Assembly: GCF_900141855.1 (NCBI RefSeq)
Contig: NZ_FQYU01000005.1
Span: forward strand, 215,650-279,649
Origin: Pseudozobellia thermophila
Lineage (GTDB): Bacteria; Bacteroidota; Bacteroidia; Flavobacteriales; Flavobacteriaceae
DNA length: 64,000 nt
Direction: 5' to 3'
The notes under the pieces are model-generated. The model saw nothing but the letters and a program-made list of their open reading frames with translations, was not told the DNA's origin and did no database searches. The translations under genes were made by a program, and so were the position numbers. Below, piece after piece: positions 9,302 to 18,090 of the stretch. How positions within the stretch are numbered: the first letter of the stretch is position 1; every line of letters starts with the position of its first letter.

Positions 9302-9402
9302 CGAGAACACTATATGAAAATGAAAAAATTTACTTCCTTGATTATTACATGGTAAAAGTACCTATCCGTTTTACATTGCTGAAATTATTGTTGTCAACAC
9401 TG

Positions 9403-9432
9403 TTGTTTTTGTAGTGTAGGTGGGTATTTTTG
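9403..9432 (+). promoter_or_regulatory. Promoter of ppc
   Basis: TTG at 9403-9405, a 19-base spacer, and TATTTTTG at 9425-9432 fit the Bacteroidota TTG-N17-23-TAnnTTTG promoter. Transcription would begin near 9439, leaving an untranslated leader of about 105 bases before the ATG at 9545. The rest of the 277-base gap holds no gene that I recognise. Confidence 0.6.
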
Positions 9433-9544
9433 TTATAAGATAGATTCTAGGATTGGCAATCGTCGCAGAATGCCGATCTTTACGGGCCGGAATCGTGTTT
9501 ACAGTTAGTTTAGGACCATTAACACCATTATTACATAAAAGTAT

Positions 9545-12094
9545 ATGCAACAACAAGACGAAAAACTGAAGGAGTTCAAAAAATCGGTCAATAATAAATT
9601 CAATGTATACAACAGCCTGTTCTTAAACCTCCCCTACCGGCATATCGAGAATGTGGGTATCCTTATCCCGCTCTTATTGGATCAATGCCAAAAAGGCCTG
9701 GCCTCGGGGCAGAACCCACAGGAAATTTTGGATGCCTTTTTTCAGAACTATGTCAAAATAGATTCCGAAAAGGAACGTATCGATTTTATGTTCCGCATTA
9801 TCCAGTACGTCGAACGTCAGGTAGTGCTCTACGACAGTGTTGAAGATGCAGCTTTTCCCAAGCTACAGGCCCACCGAAGGTCTTTGACCATCAAAGACTA
9901 TTTTGAACTTGTCGACAAGAGCAAGAGTTGGGACAAGGTATCGAAAAAGCTCTCGACCTTCAGTGCCCGTATTGTGCTCACGGCGCATCCTACCCAGTTT
10001 TATACCCCGGCCGTACTCGACATCATCCAAGAACTGCGCTCATTGATCTTGGAAGACCGTATAGACGATATAGACGTCGTCTTACAGCAGTTGGGGCTCA
10101 CATCGCTCTTGAACTCGAAGAAGCCTACCCCCTTGGACGAGGCCAAAAATATCATTTACATCCTGCGGCATACCTACTACGATGCCATCGGGGAACTCTA
10201 TGCCTATATCAAGGCCAATATCAGAAATAACGATTTCAACAATTACAATATCATGAAGCTCGGCTTCTGGCCCGGTGGCGACAGGGACGGTAACCCCTAC
10301 GTAACGGCTCCCATTACCAAGGATGTGGCCGACGAGCTTCGTATAACGCTGATGAAGTGTTATTACAACGACCTGAAGCGAATTCAAAAGAAATTGACCT
10401 TCAAGGGGGTGCAAGAGCCTATCGGAAAGTTGAGGAACAACCTCTATACGGCCATGTTCGATACCCAAAAGACCATAGGCTACGAAGACATCCTACAGCC
10501 CTTGTTGGAAATCAGGGAACTTTTGATCACCAAGTACCATGGCATTTACCTGAAGGAACTTGATTTCTTCCTCGACAAGGTGAAGATATTCAAGACCCAC
10601 TTTGCGACCTTGGATATTCGGCAAGATCACAGAAAACACAAATTGGTCGTAGAGTCGGCCCTAAGGAAAAACGGACTTATCAAAGAGGCGATAGAGGAGC
10701 TTTCCGAAGGGGAACTGATCGATCTTTTGATCCATAAAGACCTGACCTTGAATCCCGACGATTATTCCGATGCCCTGGTCAAGGACACCATAGAGAACAT
10801 TGCCCAACTGAAGACCATTCAGGCCACCAATGGCGAAGAAGGGTGTAACCGTTACATTATCAGTAACTCCGAGGATATTTTCTCGGTACTTTTCGTATAC
10901 GGGCTCTTCAGGTGGTGCGGTTGGGGCGATCGCGATATCACCTTCGACATTATTCCGCTCTTTGAGACCATGACTGGTATGGAGGGGGCCGAAAAAACCA
11001 TGCGGGCACTGTTCGACCTGCCGGCCTATAGGGAACACCTCGAAAAGAGGGGCAATAAGCAAACCATTATGTTGGGCTTTTCGGACGGAACCAAGGACGG
11101 GGGCTACCTCAAGGCCAACTGGGCCATTCTCAAGACCAAGGAGACCCTGTCAAAAATTTGCGACCAGAACGGGATAGATGCCATCTTCTTCGATGGACGT
11201 GGTGGACCACCGGCACGCGGAGGCGGAAAGACACACCGTTTCTATGCCGCACAGACCAAGGCCGTGGCCAACAACGAGATCCAACTTACCATTCAGGGGC
11301 AGACCATCACCAGTACCTATGGTACCAAGGAACATTTTATACACAACAGCGAGCAGCTGTTGACGGCCGGTCTTTCCAATAACCTCTTTGGCAAGGAAAA
11401 CGTGATTTCTAGCAAACAGCGCAAATTGATAGAGGAACTCTCGGAGTTGAGCTTTAAAAAGTACGATGCCTTGAAAAACCACGAGATGTTCATTCCGTAT
11501 TTGGAGAATAGGAGTACCCTAAAGTATTACCAAAAGGCCAATATCGGAAGTAGGCCCGGTAAACGGGGAAACAAGAAGAAATTGGAGCTGAGCGACCTTA
11601 GGGCCATTTCCTTCGTGGGTTCGTGGAGCCAGTTGAAGCAGAACGTACCGGGGTATTTTGGTATAGGTACGGCCATTAAGACCCTGAAGGATGCAGGTCG
11701 GTTGAAAGAGGTGAAGAAGCTGTACAAGGAGGTGCCCTTCTTCAAGGCCCTGATGTTGAACAGTATGATGTCGCTCTCAAAATGCTATTTTGAACTGACC
11801 AGCTACATGAAGGAAGACAAGAAATATGGGGACTTCTGGAACATCCTGCACGAAGAGTACCTGCTTTCGAAAAAAATGCTCTTGCTGATCTCCGGAAATA
11901 AGGTCTTGATGGAAAACGAGGCGGTTTCGCGGGAATCGATACGAATACGCGAGAACATTGTTCTACCCCTATTGGTCATCCAACAATATGCCTTACAGAA
12001 AATCGGGCAGAACACCACCTATCTCGACGAGTACGAAAAAATCGTTACCCGATCGCTCTACGGCAATATCAACGCCAGTAGAAACTCGGCATAA
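9545..12094 (+). CDS. ppc: Phosphoenolpyruvate carboxylase (divergent Bacteroidota type)
   Basis: An 849-residue enzyme that makes oxaloacetate from PEP and bicarbonate. Recognisable family segments are VLTAHPTQF near residue 145 (catalytic His region), GFWPGGDRDGNPYVT near 240, LDIRQDHRKH near 357, LGFSDGTKDGGYLKANWA near 510, FFDGRGGPPARGGG near 548 and SRPGKRG near 665. Several hallmark residues differ from the enterobacterial enzyme: TAHPTQ instead of TAHPTE, FDGRGGPPARGG instead of FHGRGGSIGRGG, and a C-terminus ending SRNSA where the classical enzyme ends QNTG. Length is slightly below the usual 880-970. The gene has its own promoter and terminator. It is probably a functional enzyme of a separate subfamily. 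Confidence 0.93.
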   Translation: MQQQDEKLKEFKKSVNNKFNVYNSLFLNLPYRHIENVGILIPLLLDQCQKGLASGQNPQEILDAFFQNYVKIDSEKERIDFMFRIIQYVERQVVLYDSVEDAAFPKLQAHRRSLTIKDYFELVDKSKSWDKVSKKLSTFSARIVLTAHPTQFYTPAVLDIIQELRSLILEDRIDDIDVVLQQLGLTSLLNSKKPTPLDEAKNIIYILRHTYYDAIGELYAYIKANIRNNDFNNYNIMKLGFWPGGDRDGNPYVTAPITKDVADELRITLMKCYYNDLKRIQKKLTFKGVQEPIGKLRNNLYTAMFDTQKTIGYEDILQPLLEIRELLITKYHGIYLKELDFFLDKVKIFKTHFATLDIRQDHRKHKLVVESALRKNGLIKEAIEELSEGELIDLLIHKDLTLNPDDYSDALVKDTIENIAQLKTIQATNGEEGCNRYIISNSEDIFSVLFVYGLFRWCGWGDRDITFDIIPLFETMTGMEGAEKTMRALFDLPAYREHLEKRGNKQTIMLGFSDGTKDGGYLKANWAILKTKETLSKICDQNGIDAIFFDGRGGPPARGGGKTHRFYAAQTKAVANNEIQLTIQGQTITSTYGTKEHFIHNSEQLLTAGLSNNLFGKENVISSKQRKLIEELSELSFKKYDALKNHEMFIPYLENRSTLKYYQKANIGSRPGKRGNKKKLELSDLRAISFVGSWSQLKQNVPGYFGIGTAIKTLKDAGRLKEVKKLYKEVPFFKALMLNSMMSLSKCYFELTSYMKEDKKYGDFWNILHEEYLLSKKMLLLISGNKVLMENEAVSRESIRIRENIVLPLLVIQQYALQKIGQNTTYLDEYEKIVTRSLYGNINASRNSA

Positions 12095-12100
12095 GAACAG

Positions 12101-12134
12101 GGCCCTTGCTTTTTAAGTAAGGGCCTTTTTTTTT
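12101..12134 (+). terminator. Intrinsic terminator of ppc
   Basis: GGCCCTT (12101-12107) pairs with AAGGGCC (12119-12125) over an 11-base loop and is followed by nine T residues, seven bases after the ppc stop. Confidence 0.85.
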
Positions 12135-12179
12135 GTGATGGTGAAGGGTGGAGGGCCTATTCTGGTTTTTGGGCCTTAT

Positions 12180-13145
12180 TTAGTCTTCAAAAACCCTGAA
12201 CTCGGCGCCCATGCCGTAATTTCGATGTCCGATTTGGAGCAGTTTTGAGTTGGGGTTGTAGTTTCGGTCAAAGACCTGCCATTTTTTGTCGTTGAAAAAA
12301 ATGCGGCGAACAAAGGTCCGTTGATCGGCCTCACCCTTTACAAAGGGCAGCAGGGGCCTAAAGGAGGTCGATATTTTTTGGATACCACGGGCCGTTTTAA
12401 TCTCGCGGTATTTCTTGGTCTCTACCAATTTCCCCTCTTTATCGGCATAGCCCAAAACTTGAATCGAAACAAAAAGTCCCGACTCGGGAATGAAAATGGA
12501 GTTGGACAATAGGTCGAGTTCAAAAACCTTATCGGCCTTTTCGTCCATGGCAAAAACGACGTTTTCATAGGGAATGCCCGCACCGGGGCTTCCATTGTTG
12601 TTTTCGTAGAACTGCACCCTGAAAATGGTGGCGAACTTACCCTTTCCCTTGGTCTTGTATTCCGATTCGGCATTGACGGGCAAGTAGAGTTTTGATATTT
12701 GAGAAACCTGGCCTTCATGGCGTTTGAACAGTACGGCTATCTCGCTTTCCACCGTGGGCAGCCAACAGGCAAAAATATCCTTATGGGTTTCCGCCTTTTG
12801 CCGACGCACCCTGAACTTCCCTTTTTTGGGGGCCGAGACGATCACCTCGGCCAGCTGGGCGATCTCGGGCTCCAATTCAACGGTCTGGGTTGGCGTTGCC
12901 CGGGGAATCAAAACCGCCTTTTCCGAATAGCCCAGGGCCGAGATATAAAGTGTATCGATGTCGGGATACTTTTTGGCGGAAAAGGTAAAGTGTCCGTCCT
13001 CATCGGCAAAGGTGCCCAGTCCGTTACCAAACGATATGGTAGCGAAGGCAACGGGGGAACGGTCTTTGGCATCGATGATCTTGACCTCTTGGGCCTTGAC
13101 CCAACAGCTTGCAAGGATAAGAATAACGGAGAGGTATCGTTTCAT
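12180..13145 (-). CDS. Secreted protein with carboxypeptidase-regulatory-like domain
   Basis: A 321-residue protein starting MKRYLSVILILASCWVKAQ, a signal peptide with a cleavage site after AQ. A carboxypeptidase-D regulatory-like beta-sandwich (about residues 20-100) follows: IIDAKDRSPVAFATISFGNG, then GTFADEDGHFTF and LYISALGYS. This domain is common at the N-terminus of outer-membrane and surface proteins of Bacteroidota. The remaining 220 residues are beta-rich and unassigned. The frame is open a further 43 codons upstream, but the signal peptide decides for the ATG at 13145. It lies downstream of the trp operon on the same strand but behind a gap of about 50 bases with a weak hairpin, so cotranscription is uncertain. 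Confidence 0.75.
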   Translation of the reverse strand: MKRYLSVILILASCWVKAQEVKIIDAKDRSPVAFATISFGNGLGTFADEDGHFTFSAKKYPDIDTLYISALGYSEKAVLIPRATPTQTVELEPEIAQLAEVIVSAPKKGKFRVRRQKAETHKDIFACWLPTVESEIAVLFKRHEGQVSQISKLYLPVNAESEYKTKGKGKFATIFRVQFYENNNGSPGAGIPYENVVFAMDEKADKVFELDLLSNSIFIPESGLFVSIQVLGYADKEGKLVETKKYREIKTARGIQKISTSFRPLLPFVKGEADQRTFVRRIFFNDKKWQVFDRNYNPNSKLLQIGHRNYGMGAEFRVFED

Positions 13146-13194
13146 GACGTCGACAATTGGGTACATTGCTGAAAGCCCTTGGGGCCCTTGTACA

Positions 13195-13422
13195 CTATAG
13201 AGAACGTGGTTTCCCGATTTTAAGTATGATAAGGCGAAGCAATAAGACAAAGGGAAAACCGTGCAAGACCACATCGAACCAATCCATCAACTTCATGTTT
13301 ACCGCCCCGCCCATAATCCATTTGATCTTTCCCCAAATGTGGGGTTCGGGAAAAAAGGGGGCCAGGCCAAGCGTGAGGCAGAGCAATAAGACCATTTTCC
13401 AATTGTTTATCAGATCGCCCAT
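13195..13422 (-). CDS. Small conserved membrane protein at the end of the trp operon
   Basis: A 75-residue protein with two hydrophobic segments: WKMVLLLCLTLGLAPFFPEP and FDVVLHGFPFVLLLRLIIL, joined by a short loop with GKIKWIMGGAVNMKLMDW. The LTLGLAPFFPEPH and MDWFDxxLHGFP patterns look conserved, and I recall similar short proteins in other Flavobacteriaceae, sometimes loosely labelled as transporter-associated; I cannot verify a function. It begins 22 bases after the trpA stop on the same strand, so it is very likely cotranscribed with the tryptophan genes. The basic segments suggest both termini on the same side of the membrane. Confidence 0.7.
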   Translation of the reverse strand: MGDLINNWKMVLLLCLTLGLAPFFPEPHIWGKIKWIMGGAVNMKLMDWFDVVLHGFPFVLLLRLIILKIGKPRSL

Positions 13423-13444
13423 GGTGGTTTTGTTTTTCCTTCGG

Positions 13445-14209
13445 TTATCGTATGGTCTTGATAAAGGTCGATATTCCCTCCACGCCGTGACCGTTTAAAT
13501 GTTTGATAAAGGCCGAACCGATAATGGCCCCTTTGGCCGATTTTGTGGCCTGCTCGAAAGTTTCGGAATTACTGATGCCGAAACCTACGATTTGGGGATT
13601 GTTCAGCTTCATGTCGGCAATACGCTGAAAATAGGCTTGCTGCCCATCACCGAAACCCGATTGTGCCCCGGTGACGCTGGCCGAGCTTACCATGTAAATG
13701 AATCCGTTGGAAACCGAATCTATAAATCGGATGCGTTTCTCGGAAGTCTGTGGGGTAATCAAGAATACATTGATCAGGCCGTATTTCTCAAAGGTCTCTT
13801 GGTATTCCTCGTGATAGACATCTACCGGAAGATCGGGAATGATGAGTCCGTCTATGCCAATTTCCTGGCATTTTTTACAGAAGGCCTCCACGCCATATTG
13901 AAGCATGGGGTTAAAGTAGCCCATGATAATAAGCGGAATGGAAACCGATTGGCGGATATCTTTTAGCTGGTCGAAAAGAATTTCGGTCGTCATGCCGTTT
14001 TTAAGGGCCGCTGTGGAACTTTGTTGAATGGTGGGGCCGTCTGCCAGGGGGTCACTGAACGGAAGCCCTATCTCGATCATATCGACGCCGTTTTTCTCCA
14101 ATTGCTGTATGATTTCTACGGTGTCGCCCAGTTTGGGATAGCCGGCCGTAAAATAGATGGAAAGCAATTTGCCTTCTTCCTTCAGTTTTTTGTTGATTCT
14201 ATTTCCCAT
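13445..14209 (-). CDS. trpA: Tryptophan synthase alpha chain
   Basis: A 254-residue TIM-barrel subunit that cleaves indole-3-glycerol phosphate to indole and glyceraldehyde 3-phosphate and passes indole to TrpB. Diagnostic segments are YFTAGYP, IEIGLPFSDPLADGPTIQ with a catalytic Glu, IIMGYFNPML, GLIIPDLPVD with the catalytic Asp, and GFIYMVSSASVTGAQ. The frame is open 13 codons further upstream; MGNRINKKLKEEGK at 14209 matches the family start and is chosen. It follows trpB by 90 bases. Confidence 0.96.
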   Translation of the reverse strand: MGNRINKKLKEEGKLLSIYFTAGYPKLGDTVEIIQQLEKNGVDMIEIGLPFSDPLADGPTIQQSSTAALKNGMTTEILFDQLKDIRQSVSIPLIIMGYFNPMLQYGVEAFCKKCQEIGIDGLIIPDLPVDVYHEEYQETFEKYGLINVFLITPQTSEKRIRFIDSVSNGFIYMVSSASVTGAQSGFGDGQQAYFQRIADMKLNNPQIVGFGISNSETFEQATKSAKGAIIGSAFIKHLNGHGVEGISTFIKTIR

Positions 14210-14299
14210 AGTTTCAAATGCTGTTTTTCCTTTTAATAGGATGGGCAAGTTCGTTTGGGATGCCGTTTTATAGGGTCCGTAAGATCTTGCCCAAGTATT

Positions 14300-15484
14300 T
14301 TATAGGTTAAAATATTCGATATAGTTGTTGAGGTCCTTGTCTCCACGCCCCGATAGGTTGATGACTACCACATCTTCGGGTTTGAATTTTCGGTGTTCCA
14401 AGATCGCTAGTGCGTGCGAAGATTCAATAGCCGGGATAATACCTTCCATTTTAGACAATAGCAAGCCGGCGTTCATGGCATCGTCATCGGTAATGGAGAT
14501 AAATTCCCCGCGGCCCGATGCATACAGATTGGCATGCATGGGTCCGACCCCGGGATAATCCAATCCTGCGGAAATGGAGTAGGGCTCGGTGATTTGTCCG
14601 TCATGGGTCTGCATTAACAAGGTTTTGCTGCCGTGAATGATTCCTACCTTGCCCAAGGCCGAGGTAGCGGCACTTTCGCCACTGTCAATTCCTTTTCCGG
14701 CCGCTTCAACGGCTATGATGCCTACTTCCGGAATATCCAGGTAATGGTAGAAAGCTCCCGCGGCGTTACTTCCCCCGCCCACACAGGCCACTACGTAATC
14801 GGGATTCTCCCGTCCTTCCTTTTCTTTCAGCTGCCATTTGATCTCTTCCGAAATTACCGACTGAAAGCGCGCTACCATATCGGGGTAGGGATGTGGTCCG
14901 ACCACACTACCGATAATGTAATGGGTGTCTACAGGGTTATTGATCCAGTCGCGAATGGCCTCGTTGGTGGCGTCTTTTAAGGTTCTACTGCCCGAAAGCG
15001 CAGGTCTGACCTCGGCGCCCAACATCTTCATACGGGCCACGTTTGGGGCTTGCCGGGCGATATCGATCTCGCCCATGTAAACGACACATTCGATGCCCAT
15101 AAGGGCACAGACCGTTGCAGTGGCCACCCCGTGCTGGCCGGCACCCGTTTCGGCAATGATCCTGTTTTTGCCCAACTTTTTGGCCATTAGGATCTGCCCA
15201 ATGGTATTGTTGACCTTGTGCGCACCGGTATGGCAAAGGTCTTCGCGCTTCAGGTATATTTTAGTATTGTATTTTCTTGAAAGCCGATCGGCAAAATAGA
15301 GCGGGGTAGGGCGTCCTACATAATCTTTGAGCAATTGGTCAAATTCCTTTTTAAAGGAAGGTTCTTGCATGATGCGGATGTAGTTCTGCCGAAGTTCCTC
15401 GGTATTGGGGTACAACATTTCAGGAATATAGGCGCCGCCAAACTCCCCGTAATATCCTTTTTCGTCCGCTTGATAGGTTTTCAT
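14300..15484 (-). CDS. trpB: Tryptophan synthase beta chain
   Basis: A 394-residue PLP enzyme that condenses indole with serine to give tryptophan. Visible are [12 protein letters not shown] at the N-terminus, [20 protein letters not shown] with the PLP-binding Lys, [13 protein letters not shown] with the catalytic Glu, the phosphate-binding GGGSNAAG, and the C-terminal LSGRGDKDL. This is the classical TrpB1 class that works with TrpA. Length is normal and the ATG at 15484 is 59 bases after the trpF stop. Confidence 0.98.
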   Translation of the reverse strand: MKTYQADEKGYYGEFGGAYIPEMLYPNTEELRQNYIRIMQEPSFKKEFDQLLKDYVGRPTPLYFADRLSRKYNTKIYLKREDLCHTGAHKVNNTIGQILMAKKLGKNRIIAETGAGQHGVATATVCALMGIECVVYMGEIDIARQAPNVARMKMLGAEVRPALSGSRTLKDATNEAIRDWINNPVDTHYIIGSVVGPHPYPDMVARFQSVISEEIKWQLKEKEGRENPDYVVACVGGGSNAAGAFYHYLDIPEVGIIAVEAAGKGIDSGESAATSALGKVGIIHGSKTLLMQTHDGQITEPYSISAGLDYPGVGPMHANLYASGRGEFISITDDDAMNAGLLLSKMEGIIPAIESSHALAILEHRKFKPEDVVVINLSGRGDKDLNNYIEYFNL

Positions 15485-15543
15485 AACAATTTGTAGTTAA
15501 TATGAAGTTGTAGTACAAAGTAAAAAGTAGGGTTTCATACGTT

Positions 15544-16233
15544 TTACTCGATACTAAGTACTCTTTTAAATTCCTTTACTTTTTCAACATCCTTTAAACC
15601 CGGTTCTATCTCAAACTTACTGTTCACGTCTATGGCGTGGCAGTATTTGGCTTCCGGCCGGGTCATGAATTCCTTTAGGGAATCCACTTCGTTCAATCCG
15701 ATACCGCCGCTCAAAAAATAAGGTTTGGTAGAGGGGTAGTCTTTTAAAACTTCCCAATCAAAGGCATAGCCATTTCCCCCGGGCAATTTCCCCTTGGTAT
15801 CGAAAAGAAAGAAATCGCATACGGTTTCATATGGCTTTACTATTCCAAAATCAAAATCGTCTTTAATCGAAAATACTTTGATGATGGCAATGTGTTTTAC
15901 GTTCTGCTTGAGCTCGGCGCAGTATTCGGGCGTTTCCGAACCGTGCAGTTGCACCAACAAAAGGTCGTGGTCTTGTATGCGTTCGACAACGGTTTGAATG
16001 CTGGCATCGACAAATACGCCAACTTTCTTTACCGTATGGGGTACGGGTGGCATTGGGCCCGTAAAATGTCGTTTGGATTTTTCCCAAAAAATAAAGCCGA
16101 GATAATCGGGTCTTAGTCCGGCAATTTCGGTCGTGTTTTTGTTCATACCACACACCTTCAGCTTGATTGGGGCATTTTCTATGGTAGAAGGCCCTGATTT
16201 TTTGGTCGTGTAATGATAGTCCATTTGAGTCAT
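15544..16233 (-). CDS. trpF: Phosphoribosylanthranilate isomerase
   Basis: A 229-residue beta/alpha barrel that performs the Amadori rearrangement of phosphoribosylanthranilate. The catalytic Cys lies in KLKVCGMNK and the catalytic Asp in FLFDTKGK. The phosphate-binding LSGGIGLNEV and AIDVNSKFE are also present. The first strand (KLKVCGM) begins about 24 residues after the chosen ATG, so an upstream start is required. A TTG at 16248 would add five residues, but the ATG at 16233 is more likely; ATG at 16224 is a further option. The polypeptide is separate from TrpC, unlike the fused enterobacterial enzyme. Confidence 0.93.
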   Translation of the reverse strand: MTQMDYHYTTKKSGPSTIENAPIKLKVCGMNKNTTEIAGLRPDYLGFIFWEKSKRHFTGPMPPVPHTVKKVGVFVDASIQTVVERIQDHDLLLVQLHGSETPEYCAELKQNVKHIAIIKVFSIKDDFDFGIVKPYETVCDFFLFDTKGKLPGGNGYAFDWEVLKDYPSTKPYFLSGGIGLNEVDSLKEFMTRPEAKYCHAIDVNSKFEIEPGLKDVEKVKEFKRVLSIE

Positions 16234-16248
16234 TGCATTGGGTCGCAA

Positions 16249-17031
16249 TTACGACAATTGTTTAATGAATTCCTTGGCGTTTTCACCGGGATTGTCCGTT
16301 TTCATAAAATTTTCCCCGATCAAAAACCCTTGATATCCGTAAGGTTTTAAATTTTTAATGGCCTCTATCGAGCTGATTCCGCTTTCCGATACTTTAACGA
16401 ACTCGTCCGGAATGAGTTTTGATAGCGATTTGCTGGTCTCCAAACTCACCTCAAAAGTCTTGAGGTTTCGATTGTTTACGCCCAACATGTCGAGGCTGGG
16501 CATTATGCTTTTCTGTAGTTCGGCTTCGTTGTGCACCTCTAACAACACATCTAGGTCTAGGCTTTTGGCCAACTCCGAAAAGGTTTTTATTTCCTCCTTC
16601 GATAAAATAGCGGCTATCAAAAGAATCACATCGGCACCATGGGCCCTGGCTTCCAAAATTTGATATTCGTCTATAATAAATTCTTTTCTCAATAAGGGCA
16701 GGCGTACGGAAGCACGGGCCAATAACAGATCGTCCAACGAACCGCCAAAGTATTTCCCGTCGGTTAAAACGGACATGCCACAGACGCCTGCATTTTCGTA
16801 TCCGCGGGCTACGTCTTGAACGTTCAGGCCTTGGTTGATTTCCGATTTGGAGGGCGAGCGTCGCTTGTGCTCGGCAATGATGCCGGTTGAACTGTTTCGC
16901 AGGGCCTTGCCCAAAGAAACCGTCTCACGTGCGAACAAGACCGAATTTTCCAATTGGGAAACGGGGATAAGCGACTTTCTTAAGTCTGTTTCCTTGCGTT
17001 TGTCGGCTACTATTTTGTCTAGAATGTTCAT
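16249..17031 (-). CDS. trpC: Indole-3-glycerol-phosphate synthase
   Basis: A 260-residue barrel enzyme that closes the indole ring by decarboxylation and dehydration of CdRP. Family segments are ILDKIVADKRKE at the start, IIAEHKRRSPSKSEIN with the catalytic Glu and Lys, VSVLTD-like MSVLTDGKYFGGS, LLRKEFIIDEYQI with a second catalytic Lys, LGVNNRNLKTF and VSESGISS. Length is normal. It starts 27 bases after the trpD stop and ends 15 bases before trpF. Confidence 0.97.
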   Translation of the reverse strand: MNILDKIVADKRKETDLRKSLIPVSQLENSVLFARETVSLGKALRNSSTGIIAEHKRRSPSKSEINQGLNVQDVARGYENAGVCGMSVLTDGKYFGGSLDDLLLARASVRLPLLRKEFIIDEYQILEARAHGADVILLIAAILSKEEIKTFSELAKSLDLDVLLEVHNEAELQKSIMPSLDMLGVNNRNLKTFEVSLETSKSLSKLIPDEFVKVSESGISSIEAIKNLKPYGYQGFLIGENFMKTDNPGENAKEFIKQLS

Positions 17032-17058
17032 CTTCTATGGGCCCTGGGGTGCCCTTGT

Positions 17059-18054
17059 TTAGTTTTTACTCAATTCTTGCAGTTTTTTCAAGGCCTTTAG
17101 TCCTTTTCCGGTCAATAGCGATTCCTTGGCTTGTTCAAAACCTTCTTTCGGACTCAGGTTCTTTACCGTGGCAATGGCGATTCCCGCATTGGCACAGACT
17201 ACATTGTTCTGGGCTTCCGTACCTCGGCCTTGCAGTACATTTAAGAATATCTGGGCCGAATCTTCAATGGAGTCGCCCCCGACAATTTGTGACTGTTCTA
17301 TTTTTTCTACACCAAAATCCTCGGGTTTCAACATGCTCTCCGAATTATTGGAAATGGTTTTGGTATTGCCGGTCAACGAAATCTCGTCATAGCCGTCCAA
17401 GGCGTGGAGTACGGTAAATTTTTTATCGGTGTTCTGATAGAGGTAGCCGTACATTCGGGCCAGTTCGAGGTTGAAGACACCGACCATTTGATTCTTTGGA
17501 AAGGCCGGGTTGACCATGGGCCCCAACATATTGAAAAAGGTCTTTACGGCCAATTCTTTTCTGATCGGACCTACGTTTTTCATGGCAGGGTGAAATAAGG
17601 GGGCATGAAGGACACAGATACCCGCTTGGTCAATCGATTTTTTTAGGAAGTCGGCTTCGTTACTGAATTTGATCCCTAAGAATTCCATGACGTTGCTGCT
17701 CCCGCATTTGGAAGAAACCCCGTAGTTGCCGTGCTTGGTTACGTTTACCCCTGCACCCGCCGTTACGAACGACGCCAAGGTAGAAATGTTGAAGGTGTCC
17801 TTACCGTCGCCGCCCGTTCCGCAAAGGTCGATTGGGTCGTATTCCGAAAGGTCTACCGCCAAGCACAGTTCCAAGAGGGCGTCGCGAAAACCTTCGAGCT
17901 CCTCTATGGCAATGCTGCGCATCATATAGACCGTTAAAAAGGCAGCGATCTGGCTTGTATTGTACTCTCCTTTGGCAATGTTCACCAACACTTTCTTGGC
18001 TTCCTCTTTTTCGAGGATATCGTGGTTGATGAGTCTGTTCAATGTTTCTTTCAT
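17059..18054 (-). CDS. trpD: Anthranilate phosphoribosyltransferase
   Basis: A 331-residue enzyme that couples anthranilate to PRPP. The PRPP-binding motif DLCGTGGDGKDTFNIST is followed by VTKHGNYGVSSKCGSSNVME and, at mid-protein, RKELAVKTFFNMLGPMVNP. It is a stand-alone TrpD, not fused to TrpG. The gene starts 36 bases after the trpG stop and lies in the middle of the tryptophan operon. Confidence 0.97.
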   Translation of the reverse strand: MKETLNRLINHDILEKEEAKKVLVNIAKGEYNTSQIAAFLTVYMMRSIAIEELEGFRDALLELCLAVDLSEYDPIDLCGTGGDGKDTFNISTLASFVTAGAGVNVTKHGNYGVSSKCGSSNVMEFLGIKFSNEADFLKKSIDQAGICVLHAPLFHPAMKNVGPIRKELAVKTFFNMLGPMVNPAFPKNQMVGVFNLELARMYGYLYQNTDKKFTVLHALDGYDEISLTGNTKTISNNSESMLKPEDFGVEKIEQSQIVGGDSIEDSAQIFLNVLQGRGTEAQNNVVCANAGIAIATVKNLSPKEGFEQAKESLLTGKGLKALKKLQELSKN

Positions 18055-18090
18055 GATACTCTTCTTACTGTTTTCGGTGGTTTTCGGACT

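Noticed and set aside
9314..9355. A 13-codon frame in the leader of ppc
   Set aside because: MKMKKFTSLIITW has no regulatory codon run and no terminator behind it. It also lies upstream of the predicted promoter of ppc, so it is not treated as a leader peptide.
16234..16248. TTG start for trpF
   Set aside because: Two ATG codons close by give the same protein without the uncommon start, and the catalytic strand begins well after both.
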